This document shows, piece after piece, positions 47,357-59,554 of a DNA stretch of 64,000 bases (its first letter is position 1; each line of letters opens with the position of its first letter). This stretch comes from Cerioporus squamosus. Its lineage: Eukaryota > Basidiomycota > Agaricomycetes > Polyporales > Polyporaceae. The stretch spans positions 1 to 64,000 of the forward strand of contig JABYQS010000011.1 of assembly GCA_022592435.1 (NCBI GenBank), read 5' to 3'. The notes under the pieces are model-generated. The model saw nothing but the letters and a program-made list of their open reading frames with translations. It made no database searches and was not told where the DNA came from. The position numbers were made by a program, and so were the translations under genes.

Positions 47357-49745
47357 ATGGTCTGCAGATGGTCATGGCTTCCGTTCTGTTCCTTGCTTCT
47401 CGCTGCGTGCGGTGCGGCGGCATACGATGTTCCCATCGCCGACACCGACTATGACCGCCAAATATGTTCTGGGATGTGGGCGGGAAAGAACACATACATC
47501 AATGGTGCGCATATACTCGCCTCGTTGCGCGTGACTAGCAGACTGATTTGCCTCAGTAACATTCGACGCTGGGTCGCAGGGCCAGCTAGCCGCGGTTATA
47601 TATGAATGGGGAGACGTAGAGTACCTGGGCAAGGACACGTCGAAGTCTGGGGACCTCCCTGTAAGTGCGCACCTGAGTTCCGCAGTGCACCTCCTTAACG
47701 CACATTACATAGCAGAAGACGTATGTTTGCACGTCTAACGCGCAGAAGAGTGGCTTCTGCAGCAGCTCGCAGCTCGGCCGCTTCATCATCGACTTGCCTG
47801 AGGGCAAGTCCATCAACGACACCAGCTTCTGGTCAGCACGGGTGGGCTTCTCCCAGGGGAATGCTACCGACTCGGACGGCTCGGAGGTCTCTGTCAGCGG
47901 CTTCTGGGACAACCCCGCAGGCAACCCGACGCTCCCCGATGATGAATTCGCAAACTATACCTCGCCTTGGCGGCGGGATGCGGAGCTGCAAGTCAGGCAA
48001 AGTGGCGCCGCGCTCAACCCAAGCCCTACCGGCATCCTGTGGTACGAGCAGCCCATTCACTATATTGTCCGCAAGACAGGTTACTACTGCGTTGGTGCGT
48101 GGTGTGTAACGGAAGTAAGGTGGCCTGCACTGACGAGGCCACAGCCATTGTCCCTATCACTGTTATGCCATCCACCGCGGCAAGGCAAGCATCCACCGAT
48201 GTTCCTTACCATCCGACGTACACCGGCAATGTCTTCTTCCACAACACCTTTGAGGGCAAGCTCCCTGCCTCTGACTATCCCAAAGTCAATGTATGCGTGC
48301 ATATTTCTGATGACATGCTTCGGAACTCATTGCCCTGTAATAGTTCTACTTTTCAATGTTCCTCGTGTACTCGTTGCTCGCCATCGCCTGGGGATGGTTG
48401 TGTTATCGGAACCTGCAAGACTTGCTCCCCATTCAGGTCAGTCTCGCATTGACGATTCATAGACGAAACTCACAGGTCTTCAGTATTACCTCTCCGGTCT
48501 ACTTGGCTTCCTCATCATAGAGATGCTCGCCAATTGGGGTATGATCACAGCACCCTTTCTCTGGGCCGAAGCTGACAGAACCCACCCCAGCATACTACCG
48601 GTACCTGAACGCTCATGGCGAAGGCACCACTTCAACTGTCTTCCTGATTGTCGGTTAGTGACCGTCCCACCTGGCGGGCTCGGCGATATCTGTAACACTT
48701 CACCCTACAGTGGCTATCCTCGACGCTGGCCGGAACGCTCTCTCTTTCTTCCTCCTCCTGATTGTATCACTGGGGTTGAGCGTTGTGAAGGAGTCCCTCG
48801 GGAAGGTGATGCTAAGGTGCCAGCTTTTGGCAGGCGCACACTTCGTGTTCGGAGGTCAGTCCTCAGGTCGCTATGTGTCCCCGCGGCTTGGCTAACTCAG
48901 TGAATGGCAGTTCTCTATGCTGTTGGCATCGTGGAACTCGAGCTTGAGTCGAGTTCCGCCTTTATCCTGCTTCTCTTCGTCATTCCTTTGGCCCTTACCC
49001 TCAGTGGATTCCTACTCTGGATCATATATTCGTTGAATGGTGAGTATAGATCCTCTCCGAGCTTCGCGATGACAACCAACACTGCGTATCACAGCAACTA
49101 TCGCACAACTCGCCGCAAGGAAGCAGCGTTACAAGCTCTCTATGTTTGTCTGGCTACACCGGATCCTCCTCATGACCGTCGTCGTCATTGCCATCTTCTT
49201 CGTCGTGTCGTCCATGACGTTCTCCGGCCGTCTCGCAGAAGGTGCGTAAAGCCTGAGACTCATTCAATGCCGTTTGGTTCCTTACGTGGCGTCATAGACT
49301 ATGGCTCAAAATCATGGAAGTCGCAGTGGTGGTTGCTGGATGGCTGGCTCGCATTACTCTACCTCGTCGACTTCGTTGCAATTGCTTACTTGTGGCGCCC
49401 TTCACCCAACAACAGAAGATAGGTTCTATTCCATCCTTCATGATAGCTGATCACTTACTTCGTACGTTCACGCTAGCGATGTTCGACGAGCTTGCTCAGG
49501 ACGAAGAGGATGCCGAGGACTACGACCTTGAAGCCCTCGAGCGCCGAACAGAAGCAAGAGGCTTCCCGGAGGAGGACGATGCTGCCACCCTCGTCGGTCG
49601 CGGAGTCGGCGATGATGCCGTCGTCTTCGAAATCGGAGACGAAGAGGGCGAGGGCGATGATGATGACGCTCCCAAGAAGCGTCGTGGCGAGCGGCACGAG
49701 GGTGGTGAGGAGCATGAGCGCGAAGGCTTGATGAAGGACGATTAG
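47357..49745 (+). CDS. Lung-seven-transmembrane receptor family protein, PTM1/GPR107-like
   Basis: Golgi/endosome seven-TM protein of the PTM1/GPR107-GPR108 family, thought to act in vesicle traffic. The signal peptide ([20 protein letters not shown]) is followed by a lumenal domain with [30 protein letters not shown] and NGTD-type glycosylation sites. The membrane part includes [40 protein letters not shown] and [20 protein letters not shown], ending [20 protein letters not shown] with [11 protein letters not shown], the typical last span. The cytosolic tail is strongly acidic ([15 protein letters not shown]). Many short introns. It ends at 49745, convergent with RPB2, 90 bp away. Confidence 0.92.
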
Positions 49746-49835
49746 TTACACTTATGGACCCGTATCTAATAAAGCATATGTAGAGTACACGCATATCATC
49801 TCTATCCTGAACAGGGTGAAGGAAGAGTCCATGCA

Positions 49836-52800
49836 TTAATCCCGGATACGACCTGTCGACGTCGTGTAGAGGCGGGCTGCAATGTTCATACTTTGCAATT
49901 CCTACGACACGCTGTGAGCTTTCCGCGATACCGACCGCAACAACCATTCTCACCTGGAACAGCAACTTGGCCGCGTAAGGAATGTAGATCTGTGAACATG
50001 CAGTCTTGTTCCTACACCCGCGACACTCGAATGTTTGCTTTTTCTGTGGAGGCAAGCATCAGTATCACGCTCCCGCCCGCCACACCGAAAGGTTACTCAC
50101 GAGGTTCGCGATAGCTGTGAGACCGCAGCTGTGATGATGAAACTGTGAGCAAAGCCAAATCAAAGAGATAAGACAACAACGACACGTACATATCACAAAC
50201 GTGCAGTCGGTAGGCATCGCTAGCCTCGAACAGACGCTCCTTCAAGAACGCCGCCACACCATGCGAAATCATGCAATCACGCTCCATCTCTCCGAACCGC
50301 AGACCACCGTCACGCGAACGACCTTCGACAGGCTGGCGAGTGAGGATCTGCACCGGTCCTCTTGCACGCGAGTGAATCTTGTCGTCCACCATGTGCTTGA
50401 GACGCTGGTAGTACGTCGGACCAAGGTAGACCTGCGCCTGGAGCTTGCGACCGGTGTGGCCATGGTACATAACCTCCAGTCCTCGCGAGTGGTAGCCCTT
50501 CGAACGCAGGAACTTGGAGACGGACTCCACAGTAAGATCGGTGAACGGCGTCGCGTCGCCTTCGTTTCCGATGAGTGTTGCGAGCTTGGAGAGCAGACAC
50601 TCGACCAAGTGGCCGATTGTCATACGGGAGGGAATGGCGTGGGGGTTGATGATGATGTCTGGGGTGATACCTTCCGCCGTGAAGGGCATGTCCTCCTGAC
50701 GGTAGGTGATACCAATTGTACCCTTCTGACCGTGACGCGACGCAAACTTGTCGCCAATCTGCGGGATACGAGTCGACCGGACACGAATCTTGACGAACTT
50801 CTGGCCCTCCGCGTTCGTCGTGATGAGCACCTGATCCACAATACCCTGCTCCGTGCTCTTGAGTGGCGTCGAGACGTCGCGCTTGGTATGCGTTCTTGTC
50901 CGCTGTCCGAGCTCTTCGCTGTCTGGTGGGATGGGGGCGGTCTTGCCAATGATGATGTCCTCGCCGTTCACGTTGGTTCCAGGAGCGATGAGACCGTCGT
51001 CCTCGAGTTTGTCGTAGGTGCCGTGCTTCATGCGGAGCGTCGTGTCGCGAGTGGGCTTCTCGAACTCCTCCAGCTGCTGCACTCCACTCTTCTTCTCGAG
51101 GTCCATGTAGCTCCGGTAGTAGATACTGCGGAACAGACCACGGTCGATGGAGCTCTGGTTCATGATGACGGAATCTTCCTGGTTGTAACCGCTGTAACAC
51201 AGAATCGCGACAATAGCATTCTGTCCGGCGGGCAACTCCCGGAAGCGGAGGTACTCCATGGAGCGCGTGGTGGCGAGAGGCTTCTGAGGGTAGTACAGGA
51301 TGTTCGCCATCGTGTCCATCCGAACCAAGAAGTTGGTGAGGTAGATACCCATCGCCTGCTTGCCCATGGCCGATTGGTAGGTGTTACGTGGCGACTATAG
51401 GAGCGTCAGGACCGAGGAGACACGGACAAGATCGTGGACACATACCTGGTTGTGATCGGGGAAGGGGATGATACTCGCGCAAACGCCCAAGATCATACTC
51501 GGGTGGATCTCACAGTGTGTCCAAGTGTGAGCTGAAGTCGCTGCCTTGAGACGAGCAGAAGGGTCATCGTTCTCGTCATCCGCGTGAGGGTCGATGCCTT
51601 GAGCCTGTAACCTCGAGTTCTCCAAGTCCTCTGGGGTCATGCAGATCATCACCGTCTCCTCTTCTTCGGCATCCAACAACTCGATGACACCCTCCTTGAT
51701 GAGGTTGTCCCAGTTATACGCGAAGTCCGGGTCATCCTTCCCGCGCACCAGATTCTCGATGTGCCGCTTCTGGAGGAGGAGCTGCTGGTTCTCCACGATG
51801 AACAGTGGTCGGCATACACGGCCGGCGTCGGTGTAGAGACGGAGCTCGCGCTCACGAATGTCACGGACGACGGACACCTCGCAGTTGATGTCGTCCTTTC
51901 GACGCAGCTTTCGAAGAGTCCTGACAAGGCTGACAGGGTCCCGGTGGACACCCATCCAAACACCATTGACGAAGACCTTCGTGCAGGGCGTCGATGCGTG
52001 AGCGTTCTCCTCGAGTGACTCCAAACCCCACTCCTCCAGGAACTCGATGACGGGTGCCGACAGAGTGCCGACGGAGATACATGACATGAGCGACAAGTTC
52101 TTGACAAGACCGCAAGCCTGTCCTTCAGGCGTCTCCGCAGGGCAAACCATACCCCAATGGGTGTTGTGCAGCTGACGAGGCTTCGCGATCTTGCCTTCAC
52201 GGCCGAGGGGGGTATTGCATCGACGCAAGTGAGACAGCGTCGACGCATAGGTGTACCGGTTCAGCACCTGCGACACACCCGCCTTCGAGGACATCGACTT
52301 CTTCTGGTCTCCCCAGTTCCCAGTGGCAAGCGAGTACTTCAGGCCGTTGGTGATCGTATTGTGTTTGACCGCGAGCGACAGATTGAACTCTTTGTGCGTC
52401 TCAACACACTGGTGATATATGTGTCAGAAGAGTGGTCTAGGAACTTGGTTCGCAGATGCTTACCTTCTGGAGATACCGGTACACATCCTTTGTGAGCTTG
52501 CGGAAGAGCATTCGGAAGAGGTTGGCGAGAAGGGGACCAGCGAGATCAAGTCGCTTCTTCCCGAAGTGGTCACGATCGTCGAGGTCTCGACGCTCCAGCG
52601 CAGCTAGGAGTAGACGATGAATCATATAACCGAAGAAGTAAGCCTTCTTCGATTCAGATCCTTCGGCCATGGAGACGTGCGGAAGCATCTCCTTCTGGAG
52701 AATCTCCTGGGCATAGCGAAGACGTCGCTCGCGGTTCAGACCTGTCGTCGTTCCACGGTTGCCGATATAGTCAAGGGCAATCTATATGGACTGAGTGAGC

Positions 52801-54005
52801 AAAACGCAGGATCGTGCGGGAAAGGTAACAAACCTCGCGGTCCTGAATAACGAAACCCTCGTCGATACACGGCTTGAGCATCTCGAGCATCTGGTTGTCT
52901 TGCATGTCGTAGCAGATATGCTCGAGAATGTCGCGATCAGAGATGACACCTAGGGCACGGAAAACGACCCAGATCGGGATGTCGACCTTGATATACGGGA
53001 TGGTTGCCTTCATCACATTGCCCAACTACAGTACGGATACGTGAACAAATGATAGAGGGGTCTTCATGTACGTCAACACATACCGAACGCTCTTGACTGC
53101 GATGATAGAGCTTGACTTGGAATTGACTAATGGTCTTCCCACCTTTCTCGACCGCACTGCGAATCTCCGCGAGGAAGCTGATGGGAGAAGGCTGGGCCTT
53201 GGCGAACACATAGACGTGGTTGGTAGCCATACGCTCTTGAGCAATGAGGACCTTCTCTGAACCATTGATGATGAAGTATCCTCCAGAGTCGTACGGACAC
53301 TCGTTCAGGTCGAACAACTCCTGGTCTCCCAAGCCATGGAGGATACAATAGGTGGACCGGAGCATGATTGGAACCTGGCAGGATGCATGAAGTACGTTGT
53401 CTCTGCGCTCAGGGCTGATGAACGCACCTTCCCGATCCAGACCTTCCTCACATCCTCAGGAGAGTCATCCTGCTCCGTCTCCCATAGCATATCACCAGTA
53501 GCGCTGTCAGGATCTTCCCGACCCACCAATACCCGTTTCTTCATCTCGATGTAGAGTGGCGCGGAGTATGTCAAGTTACGGAGGCGAGCTTCCTGAGGGA
53601 AGACAGGAACGACGGAACCGTCCGCCTCGGTGACCGTTGGACGTGAGAGATAGATTTGTCCGAACTTGATCTCGTAGCGGCGGGTGACATCTGCTTCGTG
53701 GCCGGTATGTTGGTCCGCTTGATCGAGGATGAGGTCGGCATTTTCGTCGACTAACTCCTGCATGGTATTCTGGACGAACTCGTCGAACGAGTCCAACTGT
53801 TGCCTGACGAGACCCTTCTGGTCGAAGAAGCTGGAGATGACCGTCCAGCAGTCTTCCTGGGTAATCTCCTCGTATTCGTCCTCTCCTTCGCCCTCCATCC
53901 CGTACCCATCGTCGTAGTAGGTCGCTTGAGTGGACTCGAACTCTGTAAGGACGCTTAAGACGTGAAGCTGGCGTCGGTGTGCATACACAACCAACCTTGG
54001 CTCAT
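49836..54005 (-). CDS. RPB2: RNA polymerase II second-largest subunit Rpb2
   Basis: Catalytic-core subunit of RNA polymerase II. It starts at 54005: MSQ and one base of exon 1, then a 54-nt intron, then [14 protein letters not shown]. Motifs in order: [134 protein letters not shown] and the C-terminal zinc site ([19 protein letters not shown]). It ends [20 protein letters not shown]. All nine or so introns splice in phase and no frame break was found over 4 kb, making this a good control for sequence quality. The stop is at 49836-49838. Confidence 0.98.
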
Positions 54006-54250
54006 TTTGTAAAGTTAAGGAGGGCGCAGTCGAGAAGTGATAATCGTAGGCTCAAGACAGAAAAGCCGGCTAGAAATACACAAGCCAAGGCGAGTCCGAG
54101 AGCAAGGGGAGGCAGCAGTCAGTAGCTCGTGGCAGGAAGAGTTCCCAGAGATGCTTGCTGGACTTTCGACGAGGAGGGGCCCAGGAGGACGTGGAGGTTG
54201 GCGACCAAGGACGCTGCAGCCTACTCTCGACGCGTTCCACGCTGACCAAC

Positions 54251-54896
54251 ATGGCTAAGCGCCCGTTCTTGACTATGTAAGCGCCTGCCTTTCCTCGGAG
54301 CGCCCGAAGCCTCCGAGACGGATTGACTCCTCCCGACCCATCCTCGTGTGCTCTGGCTCGATGGCCACCATACCACTGGTGTAGCCCAGCTCATTGTGCA
54401 ACTATTCACACAACCTGACGGTAGCCGTTACACATCTATCTGGCCTTTCAGGACTACGGCTATGGCTTCCTGCTCCTCTCCTTCCGCAGGTGGCATCACG
54501 ACTGTGTGGTCACCGGGTCCAACAATGGAACGTTGTCGAGGCTCGACCCAACGTGGATGTCGAGGGGAACGTATGGTGCGTAGGCTCCAAACTCGCGGTT
54601 CTGGACGACGGGTGCAGCAAGTCAGAGACTGTATCAAGATCTCCACTTACTCACACAACCTCGCTTGAATCTCGTTCGCCTGCTCCACTTAGCTAACTTC
54701 GGCTGCCTCCGAGCTCGGGTAGTCGCAAAGTACTGTTACTTCAGTCCTTCGAGACGAGGGCTTCAGAAGCCAGCGTCGCCGTTTATTGGGGAGATCCTGC
54801 TGCGATCGAGGCTGCCGTCACGGTCGTACTACGCAGCGGAACCCAGCAAGGTTGCCGAAGGCGCTGTAGGTGAGCATCCCCTCCCGGAGTTATAGT
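54251..54896 (+). CDS. Weak plus-strand coding signal, unrecognised
   Basis: An ATG at 54251 opens MAKRPFLT and is followed by a GTAAGC donor. Downstream pieces such as VAQLIVQLFTQPDGSRYTSI, DYGYGFLLLSFRRWHHDC and RPNVDVEGNVWCVGSKLAVL look protein-like but lie in different frames, and several splice combinations are possible. No family is recognised. It diverges from RPB2 (245 bp between starts) and its 3' part overlaps the next minus-strand gene. It may be real but poorly resolved, or a false signal. Confidence 0.25.
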
Positions 54897-55836
54897 CGCA
54901 TAGTCGATGTGACTACTGTTATTGCCACCTAGCACTATCAATGTGAGGAAGACACCTATGCCCCATCCGATCTTCGCTGCGGGGATAGTGAAAACGACTG
55001 CCCAGGCAGGAGATTGGAGGGGGGTCGGGGATCGGGGGACGTCCAGTCTGTCGATGCGTTGACCTTCAAGGCTGAGCGGAGTAGCTCTTCCTGCCGGAAC
55101 GAACGGCGGTTTACCGCCTACCGAAGACCTCCGAGAAGTTAACCGGTGCAGATTCACCGCGCCGAGGATGAGTGCGTCTGACCATCCTCGATGCGGTTTG
55201 TCCTCGGTAGAATCATTCGCAAACGCTGCTTGAAGTATCGATGTCAGCTTGTTGAAGACAGCTTGACCTTTACGGACAGACAGCTTGTATTATCACGGTA
55301 CCATGGAAATTGTCTGCCTACGTACCCGTGTCTCTGTGCAGGCAGCTCCTCCTAAGTATTGTTTTTGCAGGTGCGATTTGCCGTCATCGGATCTCTCCAG
55401 CTGCAGAGCTGAGCTTCAGAAGAATGGACTCCGCGCTACGTACAAACCACAACACCTCCTTCCTCAGACCACGAACGTCACATGGGTGATCGAGGTGACC
55501 GGTTGGCTCTGACAGATCCCCAGATCTTGCCCTAGGTTTGCCCGGGGCAACAAACACTTTTCGAATGTCTGGTCTTGGCATCCATCGATACACACCTCAG
55601 GCCGACCTCTTACGATGTTCGTACGCATGTCCAATGATGACCCGTGCAGACTCTCGAGAAGCAAATACAAGCCCGCACAGTGACCCGGGACGGATAGTCG
55701 TCGGATGCAACGGCCCCGCTTCCACAATATCCGCTTCTTCCCGCCTATGCAACGAAAGTCTGTATAAAAATATCTCAGCAACCTCGAGACCTGTGAGTGC
55801 GTTAATACTCGGTAGCTCTTCGGTTAGCCTGAACAT
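54783..55836 (-). CDS. Uncharacterised single-pass membrane protein
   Basis: Assembled from short exons that join in phase. It starts at 55836 with [20 protein letters not shown], continues through [14 protein letters not shown], and after a 45-nt GTAAGA intron [33 protein letters not shown] joins across a 43-nt intron to [20 protein letters not shown], then [20 protein letters not shown] and [21 protein letters not shown] membrane span follows ([20 protein letters not shown]), then a short tail to 54783. About 310 residues. It contains many small structured-looking segments but no domain I can name. The exons explain why no single long frame is seen. The start is 306 bp from the divergent GH7 start. 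Confidence 0.55.
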
Positions 55837-56142
55837 CAGCAGTTTAGTCCGTTACCGGGAGAAGGTGGCTGGAACATCGCTTCTCCACTAACACACACGG
55901 ACACACTTCGGCATCGTAGCCTGCTGTCTGTTTCAACGCCTTCGACGATACGACGGACGAGCGTGGTTGGCAGTCCCGCTGTATGGTTCTGGGGCGGACA
56001 AGGTACGCGTCCCTGTCAAGCTGGTGGACGCTGTCAGGTACGACAATGCGTATGGAGGGTATATAAGCCGCTATGGAATGTCGACAACCAGCATCGAGCT
56101 CACAGTCACCTCTCGACAAGCGCATCGACTCCTCGCGGCACA
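55837..56142. promoter_or_regulatory. GH7 upstream region with TATA box
   Basis: This 306-bp stretch is shared with the divergent membrane-protein gene. A TATA box lies at 56060-56067. CTGGGG at 55989-55994 matches the loose CreA/Cre1 carbon-repressor consensus (SYGGRG), which is often found before cellulase genes; one loose match is weak evidence. Confidence 0.4.
56060..56067 (+). promoter_or_regulatory. TATA box of the GH7 gene
   Basis: The sequence GGGTATATAAGCC lies 83 bp upstream of the GH7 ATG. It is a clean TATA box on the coding strand and fits a strongly inducible secreted enzyme gene. Confidence 0.7.
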
Positions 56143-57629
56143 ATGTTCCCCGCAGTTGCTCTCCTCGCCCTCTCCTTTGCCGCGACCGCCTATGGTCAGC
56201 AAGTTGGCACCCTCACGGCGGAGAACCACCCCCGTCTGAGCGTCCAGCAGTGCACGTCTCACAACAACTGTCAGACGCAGCAGCGCTCCATCGTGCTCGA
56301 TTCGAACTGGCGTTGGCTCCACTCCACGACCGGCAGCACCAACTGCTACACCGGCAACAGCTGGGACGCGTCGCTGTGCCCCGACCCCGACACTTGTGCG
56401 AAGAACTGCGCCCTCGATGGTGCTGACTATGCCGGTACGTACTCCCATTGACTATAACCACCTCCCGCAGTTCTCTGACAATAACACAGGCACCTACGGT
56501 ATCACGACGAGTGGCAATGCCCTCACTCTCAAGTTCGTGACGCAGGGCCCGTACTCGAAGAACATCGGGTCGCGTGTCTACCTCATGTCCCAGGACGACA
56601 CCACCTACGAGCTGTTCAACCTCAAGAACCAGGAGTTCACGTTTGACGTCGACATGTCGAACCTCCCCTGCGGTCTCAACGGCGCGCTCTACTTCGTCGA
56701 GATGGACGCCGACGGTGGCAAGTCTCGCTTCCCGAGCAACGTAGCTGGCTCCAAGTACGGTACCGGCTACTGCGACACCCAGTGCCCACACGACATCAAG
56801 TTCATCAACGGCCAGGTATGTGGCGCCTTGCCAGCCCTCATTGCATACAGCAGCTCACGCATACTCTGTTTCCTAGGCCAACGTCCAGGGCTGGGAAGGC
56901 TCTCCCAGCGACCCGAACGCAGGGTCCGGCACGTTCGGTACTTGCTGTAACGAGATGGACATCTGGGAGGCGAACCAGAACGGTGCTGCGTTCACGCCCC
57001 ACGTCTGCTCCGTCAACGGCCAGACCCGCTGCTCGGGCACCCAGTGCGGTGACGGCGACGAGCGTTACGAGGGTATCTGCGACAAGGACGGCTGCGACTT
57101 CAACTCGTGGCGCATGGGCGACAAGACGTTCCTCGGCCCCGGCCTCACCGTCGACACCCGCCAGAAGTTCACGGTCGTGACCCAGTTCCTGACGAACAAC
57201 AACCAGACCTCCGGCACGCTCTCCGAGATCCGCCGCCTCTACGTCCAGAACGGCAAGGTCATCGCCAACTCGAAGACGAACATCCCCGGCATGGGGACGT
57301 TCGACTCGGTCACCGACGCGTTCTGCAACGCGCAGAAGCAGGTCTTCAACGACACCAACACCTTCGAGTCCCTCGGCGGTCTCGCCCAGATGGGCAACTC
57401 CTTCCAGAAGGGCATGGCCCTCGTCATGTCCATTTGGGACGACCATGATGTCAACATGCTCTGGCTCGATAGCGACTACCCCACCGACGTCCCTGCCACC
57501 AACCCCGGTGTCTCCCGCGGCCCTTGCGCGACCACCTCTGGTAACCCTACGGACATCGAGAGCCAGAACGCTGGTGCCACCGTCCAGTTCTCCAACATCA
57601 AGTTCGGCCCCATTGGCTCGACCTACTGA
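56143..57629 (+). CDS. GH7 cellobiohydrolase (Cel7-type) without a cellulose-binding module
   Basis: Secreted exo-cellulase that releases cellobiose from chain ends of crystalline cellulose with retention of configuration. Exons 56143..56434, 56490..56815 and 56877..57629 give 456 residues. The signal peptide is [18 protein letters not shown], and the mature start [19 protein letters not shown] is typical. The catalytic motif NEMDIWEAN holds the nucleophile and acid/base glutamates with the assisting aspartate between. [19 protein letters not shown] and [16 protein letters not shown] are family blocks. The enzyme ends with [13 protein letters not shown] right after the catalytic domain: there is no linker and no CBM1, as in many basidiomycete GH7s. 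Cysteines are many and paired. A GT..AG pair just after the stop suggests an intron in the 3' UTR. Confidence 0.96.
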
Positions 57630-57909
57630 GCGATAATTGGTGAGTTGACACGTGTCACACCCACTCTCCTCGACGCTGACACATATTATCCCTTCACAGA
57701 CGGTCGGGGAGGACACCCGAGGCGAAAAGGGTCGTGTCTTCAGTATCATTGAATCAGCATTGTCCAGTATCCGGGTCTGATGATAGCGCTACAGTCTCCG
57801 TTGTACATCGCTCGAAATCATACAGCATTTCCGATCATCGTTGATTCTTGGAGTTGGTGTTGCGATTCCACGAGCCAGTCAAGTGACTCGTAAGGCACAG
57901 CAAGTACGA

Positions 57910-59037
57910 TCACCCCGACGGGACTTCTCTGAGCAGCCTGTCCATCTTCGATCGAGCACTACCAGCATATGCTCCCTGCGGTGTGGCTGAGATAACGGGT
58001 ACGAGAGCCATCGATGAGGTGTACGTACGCCAAACAAGACGGTGTGGTTCAGGTAATGGTATAGCTGGTATAAATCTTGCCGGAGCCCGTATTGGTCTTG
58101 AGGCTCAGACTTGGGGAGGTACTCATGGTACGTCGTATAGAACGACTCCGGGATGCCACCAAACATGCGACCGATAGCGAGGCTGGATGCGGGACTCGCC
58201 AACAACGTTACAAGGGTCTCAAGAGAGGGACTCACTCCGCCTCATTGTGACCGAAGTACGACGAGGGATCAAAGATTACTGGTTCATGCGTCGACCTGTC
58301 GATGCCCGTGTTTCCGCTCTGCAGAACCTTAAGCACACCTCGTGTGGACTACGGTGTGTGTTATCGCCTACCCAAAGGTCTCCGTGGAGGAGGACAGGTT
58401 GAATAACGAGAGATCCGAGAAGTTCGGGAATGACCCTGCGGGTACCAGTATCGTAAGTGTTGAATAAGAAGGTCACATCGGACGTACACACTCACCGCTT
58501 TCGCACCTGGGCGGCCTGTTCGCAAAGGCTCTCGTAGGGACCACGTGCTTGGAGTTTGTCGACAAGTCCGCCGATGAGAGCGTCGAAGCACTCTGGCCAG
58601 GTCTCAAACCACCCGTTGTCCTGTCGCGTGGCTCCGCAGTAGGTTGGAACGTGGAAACCGAAGCCATTCGTACTCTTGTACGCATGGAGCTCTGTAGCGA
58701 TCCGTTTCCCCAGGACTTTGGCGGCAGTACTGGACAGAGAGCCAATGTCTTTGTACTCTGACAAGAAGAAGGGCCGTCCGACGTCGGAATCCCGCTCCTT
58801 GGAGTTTTCGTCAATGATCCCGCAGTCAATCAACTTGGGCACAAGTCCGGGAGCAGCGAGATGCATGGCTTTAAGAGACTCCGCCTCTCCGATGAATTGG
58901 TCCCTGTCACTTGCGCTGCCAAGCTTGGCGAAGTACCGCTTTCCGTCGGAGGTCCGAAGAGAAGAGCCTTCCTGCAATGTGACCCCGGGTAACTCACGTT
59001 CCAGTATCCGAGTGAAGACGCGATGCGCGTGGGGCAT
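57910..59037 (-). CDS. Fructosamine/ketosamine-3-kinase family protein
   Basis: ATP-dependent kinase that removes sugars from glycated proteins by phosphorylating the ketoamine. It starts at 59037 (MPHAHRVFTRILERELPG). The N-lobe has SSLRTSDGKRYFAKLGS with the ATP-site lysine and AESLKAMHLAAPGLVPKLID. The catalytic loop is LLHGDLW joined by an intron to SGNTGI, followed by EPVIFDPSSYFGHNEAD, the metal-binding segment. LAIGRMFGGIPESFYTTYHE and LYHYLNHTVLFG follow; the last exon gives GAYAGSARSKMDRLLREVPS and a stop at 57910-57912. All introns splice in phase and the gene is intact. It resembles phosphotransferases of the APH fold, but the GGIPESF block is specific to this family. Confidence 0.93.
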
Positions 59038-59554
59038 AGCTCTCTGTCAGAAGGGTCCACGACATCGTTGAGCGCGAGGGTTAGCAACGTATCGCGGAAG
59101 AAGCCGCGGATAGAAGTGAGAACTGACCGGCTATCGACTATAAGATCGACTATCGCTTGCAAGTTGCAATGTTACGGTATCCCGGTGATCCAAGACACGA
59201 TCAGGGGAGATCAGTGGTAGAGACTGGTAGAGTTCGAACGAACAGCAATTGCAATAAGAGCGCGAAGGAGGGATATTCGAAATGAGCTCAATCGGGGTGG
59301 TTGGGAATGGATGTCACGAGTCGCGTTGGTAAGACAAGCACGCCGTCTCTCGCCGTCCGATTGCTCGCTGCTGTCACAAGCTCGTCCCAGTTGGCAAAAC
59401 CGATCGGGTTGAAGCTGCCCTGGACGGAGCCGCCTATATAAACTGGCCACCATCAATGCAGCTAATCAGACTTTGGTTTTCCCCAAAGTCGTCCGCCTCT
59501 CGGTTCTCTGCAGGTACCTTACGAAGACTCTCCGCCGTCCCCGCAGCTCGCACA
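59038..59554. promoter_or_regulatory. Divergent promoter of fructosamine kinase and the oxidoreductase
   Basis: This 517-bp region lies between two starts pointing away from each other. It contains the TATA box of the oxidoreductase gene at 59435-59442. Other short open frames have no support. Confidence 0.45.
59435..59442 (+). promoter_or_regulatory. TATA box that decides the oxidoreductase start
   Basis: CCTATATAAACTGG ends only 13 bases before an in-frame ATG at 59456, too close for that ATG to be in most transcripts. The next in-frame ATG, at 59555, is 113 bases downstream and starts a normal N-terminus. This supports 59555 as the main start. Confidence 0.6.

Noticed and set aside
50201..51400. 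Long plus-strand open frame of about 400 codons
   Set aside because: It lies exactly antisense to the main RPB2 exon and has no motifs of its own; GC-rich codon use on the real strand keeps the other strand open.
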